Counted from the stretch's first letter, positions 45,750-54,198 are shown. The stretch: 64,000 bases of DNA from Marivirga salinae (GCF_030503855.1 NZ_CP129971.1:689501-753500), one strand, 5' to 3'. Notes: generated by a model not told the origin, from the sequence alone. Made by a program: numbers and translations.

Positions 45750-46331
45750 CATTCTCATCATTGGTTACGCAAATATCCAAACCTGATTGCTCAAAAGCAG
45801 ATTTATAAAAGCAATCAAGTATGGGTTAGTGATATTACATATATTCAAATAAAAGAAAATTTTGCTTATTTGAGCTTACTAACTGATGCTTACTCAAGGA
45901 AAATATTAGGTCATTATCTAAGTGAAAACTTATCAAGAGAAGGACCGATAGAAGCCTTGAAAATGGCAATAAGACGGAAAGGTCAATCCTATGTGACTCA
46001 TCATTCCGATAGAGGGATACAATACTGTTGTAAAGATTATGTTGATATACTCAATAACAGCTTCATTAAAATTAGCATGACAGAGAATGGAAGTCCATAT
46101 GAAAATGCAATAGCGGAAAGGGTAAATGGTATCTTAAAACATGAGTTTGCATGCAATCAAGCTTTTGGCTCATTTACTGTGGCGAAAAATTTCATTGATA
46201 GAGCGATTAAAAACTATAATGGTATTAGACCACATATGAGCTGCAGTTACTTAACACCGAACATTGCACATGAAACTGAAGAGACTATAACACGAAAATG
46301 GAAGAACTACTACAAAGAAAAAGTAAAGTAA
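45750..46331 (+). mobile_element. Truncated IS3-family transposase (orfB, DDE integrase core)
   Basis: About 194 codons of an IS3-type orfB remain: HHWLRKYPNLIAQKQIY, then QVWVSDITYIQI with the first Asp, HHSDRGIQYCC with the second Asp, MTENGSPYENAIAERVNGIL with the Glu, and IRPHMSCSYLTPN. The catalytic DDE triad is intact, but orfA, the N-terminal HTH and the left end are missing. The 5' boundary falls at the family B palindrome. Three copies of a gtaaag...aggac motif follow the stop codon. It is inactive as an element. Confidence 0.88.
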
Positions 46332-46401
46332 TACTAGGACTATTAATCGTAGTAAAGTTATATTAGGACTATAATGTTAAACCGTAAAGTAATTTTAGGA
46401 C
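46323..46401 (+). repeat. Three imperfect copies of an 18-base motif after the IS3 fragment
   Basis: gtaaagtaatactaggac (46323), gtaaagttatattaggac (46352) and gtaaagtaattttaggac (46384) repeat every ~30 bases. The first overlaps the transposase stop. They may be IS right-end repeats left by nested insertions. Confidence 0.6.
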
Positions 46402-46658
46402 GATACATCATGTTTTGTGAATCCTCGTTACAAACGAGGACTAGCGTGGGTATTTTTCTTCTAAGAATTTAAGAACGTGAGGTTTTACGGGTATATTTAA
46501 AAGCATAGGCTAATTTACTGAGCCTATTTGGATTGGTGCAAGTGTGGTTGGCGGTGGTGCGATAGTTGTGAGAAATTATATTTTTTCAATTAAAATTTGA
46601 ACGAAATGCACGTTCTTATTAAATAAAAAGTTAAATTGTTCTTCAAAAAAATATACCT
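46332..46658. other. Intergenic region after the IS3 fragment
   Basis: Contains the triple gtaaag motif and a small palindrome (tcctcgt/acgagga, 46422-46440). Bases 46441-46658 show no feature beyond the likely promoter of the following gene. Confidence 0.5.
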
Positions 46659-47276
46659 ATGAAAAATTTACTTACTTTAATCACTATTCTTCTATTAGCA
46701 ACTTCGAATCTAAATGCTCAAAAAGAGGCTACGACCAATGAAGGTGAAAAGGTTTTATTATATGAAGATGGAACATGGGACTATGTTGATACAAAATCTG
46801 AATCTGAACTTTCGGAGTCTACTAATTCAGATGATTGTTCTCAATACGTATCGGTTGAGGTAGATAAAATGACAGGAGACAAGTCATATGCAGGAAAAGA
46901 ATTACTGATAGTATCAAAAGATGGTGGTAAGAACGGATTTGGTTTCTATTTATTGAAAAGTGACAGAGGATCTATAATAATTAGTGCACAAGTCGTTGGT
47001 GCAAGCAGCTGCATTGATGATGATGATAAAATGAATGTCTTGTTTCGAGATGGCACCAGATTGGAATTGGTAAATGATGCAAAATTCAATTGTAAAGGTA
47101 ATTATACTCAATACTTTTTAGGTGTATTTGGCAAGAAAAAGCAACTAGAAATGTTTATAAATAAGCCAATCGAAACTATGAGAATTTGGACTAATGATGG
47201 ATATGTTGAAGAAGATTTTACGCCAGAACAAAGTAATACTTTGATGAATACAATCAGTTGCTTAGTAAATAGTTAA
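46659..47276 (+). CDS. Hypothetical secreted protein
   Basis: The 205-residue protein has a signal peptide (about 1-20, ending LNAQ). A short TTNEGEKVLLYEDGTWDYV segment follows, a motif seen at the start of many secreted Bacteroidota proteins, then an acidic Ser/Glu linker and a beta-rich domain of about 140 residues with three or four Cys residues. No family is recognised. It is the first gene of an AT-rich block of orphan genes. Confidence 0.6.
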   Translation: MKNLLTLITILLLATSNLNAQKEATTNEGEKVLLYEDGTWDYVDTKSESELSESTNSDDCSQYVSVEVDKMTGDKSYAGKELLIVSKDGGKNGFGFYLLKSDRGSIIISAQVVGASSCIDDDDKMNVLFRDGTRLELVNDAKFNCKGNYTQYFLGVFGKKKQLEMFINKPIETMRIWTNDGYVEEDFTPEQSNTLMNTISCLVNS

Positions 47277-47341
47277 ACTCTTAGAATAATTTACTTTTCA
47301 ACTTCAAAATTATATCTTTAATTAAATCAATCAAAACTATT

Positions 47342-47614
47342 ATGACTTACTGAGCCTTAGTAACTTTAGATTTACCTGATGCAACAGATGATCAAAGAGA
47401 ATTATTTTATAAATTTCTTTCTGAAAGGAAATGGTCTAAAATTAATAAACTTACTACCACTTGGAAATTATTATTTAAGGAAAATGTTATAAGAAATAGA
47501 TGTAAAGAAATAATAGAATCAAATTTAGAAAACGCCAAGAATCACAGTAATATAAAAAAAGTGGAATATGCTTATTTGATTGGAGCTATGGAAGTAGAAA
47601 TAGGGCATTTTTAA
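47342..47614 (+). pseudogene. Small protein gene interrupted by UGA at codon 4
   Basis: From the ATG at 47342 the frame reads MTY, then TGA (47351-47353), then an uninterrupted 86 codons: ALVTLDLPDATDDQRELFYK, KWSKINKLTTTWKLLF and so on to a TAA at 47612. The product would be ~90 residues, probably a ferredoxin-like alpha/beta fold. There is no other ATG or GTG early in the frame. Either a TGG-to-TGA mutation killed the gene or translation begins at a non-standard codon. I do not recognise the family. Confidence 0.6.
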
Positions 47615-47705
47615 TAAATGCCATTTCATTACATCTAAAATAAACTATTATTTTATGTTTAGCGTTTATAAATTAGTAATATTGCAAATATAAAGTTGCT
47701 CCTCT

Positions 47706-47936
47706 ATGAATAAAAAATCTGAAAATAATGACTCAGTTACATTCCTTGACATACTGATCATAGTATTAGGTTTTATAGGAATATCTTCAATTTTATCGTT
47801 ATTTCATGATGATAGCAGTAAAATTGTTTCCAAAAAAGGAGAGAAAATTCTTTCAAGCCCCAAAGAAATGGAAGAAATTAATAAACTTATAGATAGCAAG
47901 CAGAGTTCTGAACACTACTCTGAAATAGTGATTTAA
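47706..47936 (+). CDS. Hypothetical small membrane protein
   Basis: The 76-residue protein has one membrane helix (about 12-31, FLDILIIVLGFIGISSILSL) and a charged, Ser/Lys/Glu-rich C terminus. It has an ATG start and sits 5 bases upstream of a larger membrane-protein gene, with which it is almost certainly co-transcribed. No family recognised. Confidence 0.55.
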   Translation: MNKKSENNDSVTFLDILIIVLGFIGISSILSLFHDDSSKIVSKKGEKILSSPKEMEEINKLIDSKQSSEHYSEIVI

Positions 47937-47941
47937 CTATA

Positions 47942-48997
47942 ATGAATTTATCTTTAGGTTTTATAACAATCCTATTCCTAATTATTTTTCCTGGAGTAAT
48001 TTTTCGTAGACTTTATTTTTATGGTGAATTTTCAAAAGAGTTTAGGTCGAATTATAATTTGATCACTTTAATTGCTATTTCATCTATTCCAGGAGTTATA
48101 TTATTAATAATAACCTCACTATTATACAATTCATTTGACACAATTAATCTAGATTTTATTATAGACTATTTTAAAGAGATTAAGTCTAATGAAACAAAAC
48201 CTGATGACGACACTATATATCCCATCACATTAAATGAAATATTTGCTAGTAAAATAGCTCCATTTACTGGCCTGCTCTATTCAATCAGTATTGCTTCAGG
48301 ATTAGTATTAGGAAGAGCTGTCAGGAAAAGTAGAATAGATACCAAATTTAAATTATTAAGATTTAGAAACTATTGGTTCTATTTATTTAATGGACATCAC
48401 ACCAGTTTTAAAAAATTAAAAGGTATACAGCCTGGATCAAATAAACATCTATTTACTCGTGCCGATATTTTAATTGGCACTGGAAGTGATTCAACATTGT
48501 ACTCTGGAATTGTTGTAGACTATGAGTTAAAGGAGAATGATTGTAGTTCTTTAAACAAAATCATGCTTCAAAGTGCAAGAAGATACAAAACTAAATTTGG
48601 GCGTATGTTATCAAAAGATATTCCTGGACATTTATTAATTGTTGATTGCGAGAACATGTCAAATATCAATTTGACGTATGTAAGTGAAAAAAGAGTTGGT
48701 TTACTAGAAACCAAACTTCCTGGTATTATACCAAATATTATTGGAACAACTTTAATCCTGTTAATTCCTTTATTTATTTTTGAAATTGAAAAAATAGATT
48801 GGCTTTTGTATGAATGGTATTTTGATTTACCATGGTATGCAATGATTCTGTCTTATTTATTAGTTGTAGAAGTCCTAACCCTTTTAAATCCATTTAGAGA
48901 GACGGATGACGGATATGAATGGAATGGATGGGTATACTATGTGATAAAAGTAATTGCCATTCTTTTCACATCCGTATTAATTTATTGGCTATCTTAA
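47942..48997 (+). CDS. Hypothetical membrane protein (possibly DUF6338-like)
   Basis: The 351-residue protein has two N-terminal helices (about 5-22 and 40-62) and another near 112-130. A soluble cytoplasmic part (about 135-255) contains FTRADILIGTGSDSTLYSG and HLLIVDCENMSN, and two or three more helices reach the C terminus. The general plan and the central module recall DUF6338, but I am not sure. Five bases separate it from the small membrane protein upstream. Function unknown. Confidence 0.55.
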   Translation: MNLSLGFITILFLIIFPGVIFRRLYFYGEFSKEFRSNYNLITLIAISSIPGVILLIITSLLYNSFDTINLDFIIDYFKEIKSNETKPDDDTIYPITLNEIFASKIAPFTGLLYSISIASGLVLGRAVRKSRIDTKFKLLRFRNYWFYLFNGHHTSFKKLKGIQPGSNKHLFTRADILIGTGSDSTLYSGIVVDYELKENDCSSLNKIMLQSARRYKTKFGRMLSKDIPGHLLIVDCENMSNINLTYVSEKRVGLLETKLPGIIPNIIGTTLILLIPLFIFEIEKIDWLLYEWYFDLPWYAMILSYLLVVEVLTLLNPFRETDDGYEWNGWVYYVIKVIAILFTSVLIYWLS

Positions 48998-49001
48998 TTT
49001 C

Positions 49002-49340
49002 TTATTTCTTCTTCCTACTCAGCTTACTTCTCATTACCTCAGCTTCCTCCTTCAATTCATTAAACTCTTTCAATACCTGAGAATATTTTTCTTTATCGGA
49101 TTTATTTACTGATTTCAATTCATCAAAATTCATCTTAAGCTCATTTAAATTCACTTCTAAATCAGCTTTTATCAGCTTGCACTCATTATACTTCACTTGC
49201 AAGTCAACTTGATTGAGGTGGGCTGACCATTTGGTGATGAAGAGTTCACTTAGCTTGTAATTGATGTAAGCCAATAGCCAGCTGATGAAAATACTGAATA
49301 GGATACATTGCCATTCACGGCTGAAATCATAGGCCCTCAT
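49002..49340 (-). CDS. Hypothetical membrane-anchored coiled-coil protein
   Basis: The 112-residue protein has one membrane helix (about 11-28, CILFSIFISWLLAYINYK) and then a continuous Leu/Lys/Glu heptad-rich coiled coil (about 40-112). It has an ATG start. It is convergent with the DUF6338-like gene, 4 bases apart. No family is recognised. Confidence 0.55.
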   Translation of the reverse strand: MRAYDFSREWQCILFSIFISWLLAYINYKLSELFITKWSAHLNQVDLQVKYNECKLIKADLEVNLNELKMNFDELKSVNKSDKEKYSQVLKEFNELKEEAEVMRSKLSRKKK

Positions 49341-49494
49341 AAAATAGAAGTTGACTATAAGGGAGGAATTTCCGAAGACTACAGGTGCGGTAAAAATAGG
49401 TTCTACCTTGTTTTTTTATCCCTTAATGCTATTTTTTAAAATAAAAATAATATCTTACTAGTATAATTAATTATTCAACCAAAATAATAGCACT

Positions 49495-50073
49495 ATGAAA
49501 AAGCTTTTCGCACTAGCATTAGTTACCCTAATTTCGTTCCATCAAGTTTTAGGACAAGAAGATAAAGAACAAAACAATTTACCTCTTGATTTAATGGTTA
49601 CTGTTATCAATAATAGCATTAATGAAGCAAATTCAAGTCTTAAAGACAATCCTCTTAACATCAAAAAGGCGGTCATAACACTAAAAACGAGTTATAATGG
49701 TAGCGGAGGTGGTGGCTTCTCATTTTTTGTCAAAGCTGAAAAAAAGTGGCAGTTGGAGAAAGCTCATACTCTTACATATACCTATGAAAAACCTTCAGAG
49801 GCGAAAGAGAAAAGCATCGATAAAATGTACGATCCAATAAAATTATTTGAGAAAAAGCTTGCTGAGGCAATTTTTGAAGCAGCTGATCAATGGAATAAAG
49901 TTTCCGCTACAGTAGAGGGATTACCAAAAAAAGAATTTACTGTAGAACTTTCCTTTACCTTCAAAAAAATAACTTCCGCGGGAATTGAATTTGAAATTTT
50001 CGGTATAGGTGGTGATGGATCTATAGATTATGAAAACTCTGCAACTCATAAAATAGCTCTTACCTTTCATTAA
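49495..50073 (+). CDS. Secreted protein with two tandem trypco2-like beta domains
   Basis: The 192-residue protein has a signal peptide (about 1-20, ending VLGQ). Residues ~25-100 and ~115-192 share a layout: a helix, then two beta hairpins around a Gly-rich turn (TLKTSYNGSGGGGFSFFVKA versus SFTFKKITSAGIEFEIFGIG), then an alternating strand ending the repeat (TLTYTYE versus KIALTFH). This resembles the trypsin-co-occurring domain 2 described in NTPase-centred conflict systems, here duplicated and exported. The assignment is by eye. Confidence 0.5.
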   Translation: MKKLFALALVTLISFHQVLGQEDKEQNNLPLDLMVTVINNSINEANSSLKDNPLNIKKAVITLKTSYNGSGGGGFSFFVKAEKKWQLEKAHTLTYTYEKPSEAKEKSIDKMYDPIKLFEKKLAEAIFEAADQWNKVSATVEGLPKKEFTVELSFTFKKITSAGIEFEIFGIGGDGSIDYENSATHKIALTFH

Positions 50074-50110
50074 ATATTAGTAATAAAATTAATTCTATTC
50101 AAGAATAAAT

Positions 50111-50142
50111 CCCCGTTCCCGCCATGCCTCTGCATGGTGGTC
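50111..50142 (+). repeat. Family C repeat (cgttcccgccatgc...gcatggtgg)
   Basis: The imperfect palindrome gccatgcctctgcatggtgg is preceded by ccccgttccc. Related units start the Trm112 duplications (51596, 56662) and the RAYT remnants (41109, 54197). Confidence 0.6.
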
Positions 50143-50192
50143 TTCTACCTTTCATTCATTATCGCCAACCCAATAAGGTAACTTTTAGATAA

Positions 50193-50804
50193 ATGGAATT
50201 AAAATTTGACATCTTTATTCCCGATAAAAGAAAGCAATATTCGATTAGTGATATTCTAGGAATAGTTGCTATGATTCTTGCAATACTAATTCTCATCTTA
50301 AACCATTTTTTTACAATATCACAAACAATTAATCAAGCTATCTCTGGAATTCTGTTTACGGTAATGCTTTATTATTTTGTTAGGGCAGTAGTGGTGAGGG
50401 GTAAAATACAACCTCTAAAAGGAAAGTTGATGGGACAGCTAAAGTTTGGCAGCACAGAGATATTTATAAATGATCAGAAAATTGATCTCGATCAGATAAA
50501 CAAGTTAGAGTTCATTTTTGGCAATTATTATTCTCAATTTAAAAGTGCACAACCGATTTTTGACCCGTATAGTGAAAACGGAACTAGTAATTGGATGACC
50601 TTATGTTTTAATAAGAAAAAACATTCAATTCAATTTCGAAGAATGTATAATGGGCAAGAAAAATATCTAAAACCATTGCTAGAATATCTCCATTTCAAAG
50701 ATAAAATCTCTTTTTTAAGGTTAACCGAGATATTAGGTATTAATAAATTTGAGGAGATTCAAGAATATAAACTGGAATTGGAAAATAAATTTGATCAAAA
50801 CTAA
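50193..50804 (+). CDS. Hypothetical membrane protein
   Basis: The 203-residue protein has a basic N terminus, two membrane helices (about 23-45 and 48-68) and a soluble C-terminal part. The soluble part (GTSNWMTLCFNKKKHSIQFR) looks like a PH-like or YcxB-type beta domain. No family is certain. Past its stop another frame stays open to the start of the next gene (see 50791). Confidence 0.55.
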   Translation: MELKFDIFIPDKRKQYSISDILGIVAMILAILILILNHFFTISQTINQAISGILFTVMLYYFVRAVVVRGKIQPLKGKLMGQLKFGSTEIFINDQKIDLDQINKLEFIFGNYYSQFKSAQPIFDPYSENGTSNWMTLCFNKKKHSIQFRRMYNGQEKYLKPLLEYLHFKDKISFLRLTEILGINKFEEIQEYKLELENKFDQN

Positions 50805-50901
50805 ATTAAATATCAAAGACCCAATTGGAATTGATGTTAAACAAATACTTAAATTGCTATATAGTAACGATAAAATTATTTTGACAAAAAAGTACTTATG
50901 A
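50791..50901 (+). other. Possible small ORF or frameshifted tail
   Basis: A frame shifted relative to the upstream gene runs from TTG at 50791 through IKDPIGIDVKQILKLLYSND to a TGA that overlaps the next gene's ATG (ATGA at 50898-50901). It could be a 36-residue coupled micro-ORF, or the original C terminus of the upstream protein after a frameshift. Confidence 0.3.
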
Positions 50902-51584
50902 ATATTGGTTTCAAAACAAAGTTGAATTCTGTTTTTAAATGTATTTCTTTTACGTTTATTCTAATTGTGTTTTTTGGAAACAATACCATATTTGCACAAA
51001 TCCAAGTGCAAGACATTTTCTACAAAGTCAATGGCGATTTTAAAACAAATAATAAAGAATCTCGAATAACTCACATTAACCATCAACTTGAAACTAATTT
51101 TACTTACCCAGAAGCCATTTTAGAATCAGGGCTAGATGGGCAAGCATTATTACATCTTTTCATTAATAACGGTGAGATTGAGAAGGTAATTAATGAGAAT
51201 ATTTATTTTAGCTATAAATTTTTTGAACCCGAATTTTCCATATTCCTAAAAAGAGAGTTAGATACATTTATTGAAACCACAGATGGAAAAACTGAAATAT
51301 TCATGCATGTAAATTTCTTTCTTCCTAGTCGGAATAAGTGGAATTCGAAGAATTACAATAAACAAAAGTACTACAATGAGGTAAAAGATTACATGGACAA
51401 TTTAGAATCTGAAGATATAGAAATAAATATAGCTGGAAAATTAAATTCTTTACTTTGCTATAATGCTCTAGATATTCAAGTAAGAGAGCTTTTACTTAGA
51501 GCTCTAACTGTTTATGACAATCAACCTAAAATTCAAGAAGCCAAAAAATATATAGTACTTTTAGAAAAGTTAAATGCTATTTAG
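50898..51584 (+). CDS. Secreted protein with TonB C-terminal-like domain
   Basis: The 228-residue protein has a hydrophobic export signal (about 15-35, ending IFAQ). A domain at about 60-150 has the sequence TYPEAILESGLDGQALLHLF, then INNGEIEKV, matching the start of the TonB C-terminal (energy-transducer) domain, YPxxAxxxGxxGxVxVxF. A helical, TPR-like tail follows. There is no membrane helix plus Pro-rich linker, so it is not a classical TonB. Such free-standing domains are common secreted proteins in Bacteroidota. Confidence 0.65.
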   Translation: MNIGFKTKLNSVFKCISFTFILIVFFGNNTIFAQIQVQDIFYKVNGDFKTNNKESRITHINHQLETNFTYPEAILESGLDGQALLHLFINNGEIEKVINENIYFSYKFFEPEFSIFLKRELDTFIETTDGKTEIFMHVNFFLPSRNKWNSKNYNKQKYYNEVKDYMDNLESEDIEINIAGKLNSLLCYNALDIQVRELLLRALTVYDNQPKIQEAKKYIVLLEKLNAI

Positions 51585-51595
51585 CACCCGTACTC

Positions 51596-51969
51596 CCCCG
51601 TTCCCGCCATGCCTGCATGGTGGTCAATCATTTTAGGCAACTTTTCAGGTTCCATAAAAGCCCATTTAACCTCCCACCTTTCATTCATCACCGCCCATCT
51701 CCAAAGCTCTTGCATGCGTAGGTCCATCTAATCGAAAACTTTGATCCCCTGCTGGCAAATCCAATCCCCACTTCTTCATGACCGGAGCCTCCAATGATTT
51801 TTGTCTGTATTCATCAGGGGTCATGATCGGGATACCGTAAATAATCGGGAAATAACGCTGACAAGCTGAGCAAGTCAAAAGTCCCTCAATAATTTCCTCA
51901 TCCTCCTGTTTAAAAATACTGATATTCAAATCGCCCTTATCAAAAGGGCAGCACATTTTCTTTATTCTT
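51596..51969 (-). repeat. Duplicated segment carrying the Trm112-like gene (copy 1)
   Basis: From cgttcccgccatgcctgcat through gtggtcaatcattttaggca to cacattttcttta, this ~370-base segment aligns with 56662-57034 including non-coding flanks, with only scattered changes. It is therefore a DNA-level duplication and not only a conserved gene. Confidence 0.8.
51681..51956 (-). CDS. Trm112-like zinc-ribbon protein, duplicate copy
   Basis: The 91-residue protein begins MCCPFDKGDLNISIF and contains CSACQRYFPIIYGIPIM, a Trm112-like fold with paired Cys residues for zinc. It differs from the operon copy at 56746 by a couple of D/E exchanges and lacks only the leader MQSRLLKK. It stands alone, without the methyltransferase, HypE-like and ThiE-like genes or the TPP riboswitch, so its expression is doubtful. 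The frame is fully intact. Confidence 0.8.
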   Translation of the reverse strand: MCCPFDKGDLNISIFKQEDEEIIEGLLTCSACQRYFPIIYGIPIMTPDEYRQKSLEAPVMKKWGLDLPAGDQSFRLDGPTHARALEMGGDE

Positions 51970-52292
51970 CTTCAATTGATTTTGGTGTTGGAAAGGGTCT
52001 TGTTAGATGTTCATTTGATGGGGTATTTAAGTTTTTAATGCCACAATGCGGAGCATGACGGGAAGAAGGAATTGAAATCAAAGATTCACTCAACATTAAA
52101 CTCTCTTAAAACATCATAACCATATAGTATATACATTAAACTACTATACTTTTACGGTATACGCAAACTAAAATACTGAATTTAGCTTTCTTTCCTTTGT
52201 GAAAGTATGTAGTTTAGCAGGCTAATGTAAAAAATCAAAAACTTGTCTACTTCAATAGACTATTGCGTAAGACGAGTTGTTATTATAATCTA
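51957..52292. other. Intergenic region, AT-rich
   Basis: No gene was recognised. It includes a stretch near 52120-52165 with repeated tatac/gtata motifs, and aggctaatgtaaaaaatc near 52219, which resembles the start of the foldback element at 5928. Confidence 0.45.
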
Positions 52293-52937
52293 ATGACTAA
52301 AAAAATAACGATTTCTGTTCTATTGCTGATTTTTACGATAACCATCAGCTATTCTCAAAGTAGAGATAAAAAACTAGGGTTAAGATATTCATCAGACTAT
52401 GCTCTTTTTCAAGGAGAAGGAAAATTTGTCTATAATCCTACAGTAGGTCATAAACTTGGACTAATTAAAGAGAATGGCTCACTTACTTTAGGTGGTGAAT
52501 TAGGCTACTTTAATTTTAGTCCTAAAGAAGAGGAATTTTACTATTTAACGAGTAATACCACCTATGGGACAGCCAAGTATTCTGATTATAAAATCTTATC
52601 CCTGAATCTTATTTTTTTATGGAATCTACAAGTAAATAGAAACTTTCAAATTAAGCCTGGAGTACATTCCGGATATTATTTTGTCATGTATGAGACCTCT
52701 ATTTCAGATGACTTTGTAAATTCTACTGAATCATTTATTAGTGGAAGAGGCGGGATAACCCCAACTATCGAGTTCCATTATGCATTAAATGAAAATTGGT
52801 CAATTGATGCCCATTCAATGTATCATATCTTTTTTGAAATCGGTAATTCTGATCCTTCCAGTGTAAACTTTAATTCATCATTAGGAATTGCACATAGAGT
52901 TTGGTCTAACGGATTAGGGATTACTTATTTCTTTTAA
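52293..52937 (+). CDS. Outer membrane beta-barrel protein
   Basis: Start at the ATG at 52293 (MTKKITISVLLLIFTITISY). The ~214-residue protein has a signal peptide (ending SYSQ) and alternating polar/hydrophobic strands with aromatic girdles (KILSLNLIFLWNLQV, FQIKPGVHSGYYFVMYET). It ends in a strand with a C-terminal Phe (SNGLGITYFF), typical of an 8- to 10-strand OmpA/OmpW-like barrel. No specific function is inferable. Confidence 0.75.
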   Translation: MTKKITISVLLLIFTITISYSQSRDKKLGLRYSSDYALFQGEGKFVYNPTVGHKLGLIKENGSLTLGGELGYFNFSPKEEEFYYLTSNTTYGTAKYSDYKILSLNLIFLWNLQVNRNFQIKPGVHSGYYFVMYETSISDDFVNSTESFISGRGGITPTIEFHYALNENWSIDAHSMYHIFFEIGNSDPSSVNFNSSLGIAHRVWSNGLGITYFF

Positions 52938-53004
52938 ACTTTTACTCTTGCAATATTCCCTATAAAATTATTAGCTGTCTAACTATCTGATTAATCTGTT
53001 TATA

Positions 53005-53931
53005 ATGAAACTAAATACTATAAAGTTCTTTTTTGTTTGTCTTTTATTATCCTCTTGTGAGGCAGAAAACCCTTTTGTTTCTAAGGAATATATTGAACAA
53101 TTAGAGGAATCATTAAAGCCGGACATTACAAATATTGCATTTATCTACGAAAATGACGTTTATTATCTTGCTGATATTGAGTCTATTCCCCAGAAGATTA
53201 CTGGAACTCCTGAAAATACTAAGACTAAAATATCTGTAAGCCATAGTGGAAAAAAGTTTGCTTTTTTGAATAAAGATAACCTGATTGAGATCATCGACAG
53301 CACTGGAACGGTATTGACAATACTTTCAAGTTATACGGATGTAAAATCATTCGACTGGAGTGAAGACGACTCTACATTATATATTCTAAACGGAAATTCT
53401 TTATCTTTTTATGGGCCCGATATGGATATTCCTACATTAACTTCGCCTTCAATTCCCAACTATGCTTTTGCAGAGTTTACTTCTTTATCGATTTCTTCTG
53501 GAGGAGATTTGGCTTATACTGTAAAATACATGGGTGCCATTAATTCAGACACCTATAGATTAATACAAAAGCCAAATGATGGAAGTGATAACGAAATAAT
53601 TTATTCAAATAACTCAGTGAAAGATTTTACTTATGTAAATTTCTCTTCCAACGCTCAAGATTTGGTTTTGGGAGCAAGTAACTCAATTAATGTACTCGAA
53701 GAAGTATATTTCTTCGAAGATTTAAATAATTTCCACTCTTTTACTTCTGAATTTGATCATATCACCCCTACCTACAATAGTGCTAAACAATTTATAGTTG
53801 GCGGTTATAATAATTCTAGTCAAGCCAGCGAACTTTACTTATATGCGAGAAGTCTTACGAATTCTGATGAGGATTATGTATTCGATAGTTTTTCCAATGA
53901 AAATAATCCCATTTATGTCGACTGGAAGTGA
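53005..53931 (+). CDS. Lipoprotein with TolB-like/WD40-type propeller
   Basis: The 308-residue protein has a lipobox LLSSC (Cys18). Beta-propeller-like repeats follow: NIAFIYENDVYYLADIES, ISVSHSGKKFAFLNKDN and FDWSEDDSTLYILNGNS resemble the PD40/TolB repeat (S.dG..iaf...d). It is probably outer-membrane anchored. Its stop lies inside the chimeric Trm112 pseudogene on the opposite strand. Confidence 0.7.
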   Translation: MKLNTIKFFFVCLLLSSCEAENPFVSKEYIEQLEESLKPDITNIAFIYENDVYYLADIESIPQKITGTPENTKTKISVSHSGKKFAFLNKDNLIEIIDSTGTVLTILSSYTDVKSFDWSEDDSTLYILNGNSLSFYGPDMDIPTLTSPSIPNYAFAEFTSLSISSGGDLAYTVKYMGAINSDTYRLIQKPNDGSDNEIIYSNNSVKDFTYVNFSSNAQDLVLGASNSINVLEEVYFFEDLNNFHSFTSEFDHITPTYNSAKQFIVGGYNNSSQASELYLYARSLTNSDEDYVFDSFSNENNPIYVDWK

Positions 53932-53956
53932 TTGAAAAAGGTAAGAAGTTGCTGAC

Positions 53957-54198
53957 CCAATTCATCTCCTGCTGGCAATTCCAATCCCCACTTCTTCATG
54001 ACAGGCGCTTCCAATGATTTTTGTCTGTATTCATCAGGGGTCATAATTGGAATACCGTAAATAATAGGGAAATAACGCTGACAAGCAGAGCAAGTCAAAA
54101 GTCCTTCAATAATTTCCTCTTCCTCCTGTTTAAAAATACTGATATTCAAATCACCCTTGTCAAAAGGGCAGCACATTTTCTTTAATAGTCTGCTTTGC
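53957..54198 (-). pseudogene. Trm112-like gene, chimeric third copy
   Basis: Codons from the leader QSRLLKKMCC through CSACQRYF to KKWGLELPAGDE match the 56746 copy. The last ~20 residues (normally SFRLDGPTHARALEMGGDE) are replaced by unrelated sequence running into the neighbouring lipoprotein gene. Upstream of the leader the sequence switches directly to a RAYT remnant (54197). The longest ATG-started frame extends to 54251 through that remnant. It is flanked by junctions on both sides and is probably non-functional. Confidence 0.7.

Noticed and set aside
47351..47353. Selenocysteine at the in-frame UGA
   Set aside because: No convincing SECIS-like hairpin directly downstream, no selenoprotein family match, and Trp (TGG) is the simpler ancestral codon.
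46659..54198. Prophage or conjugative island
   Set aside because: No integrase, capsid, portal, terminase, relaxase or type IV secretion gene was seen; only an IS fragment and RAYT debris.
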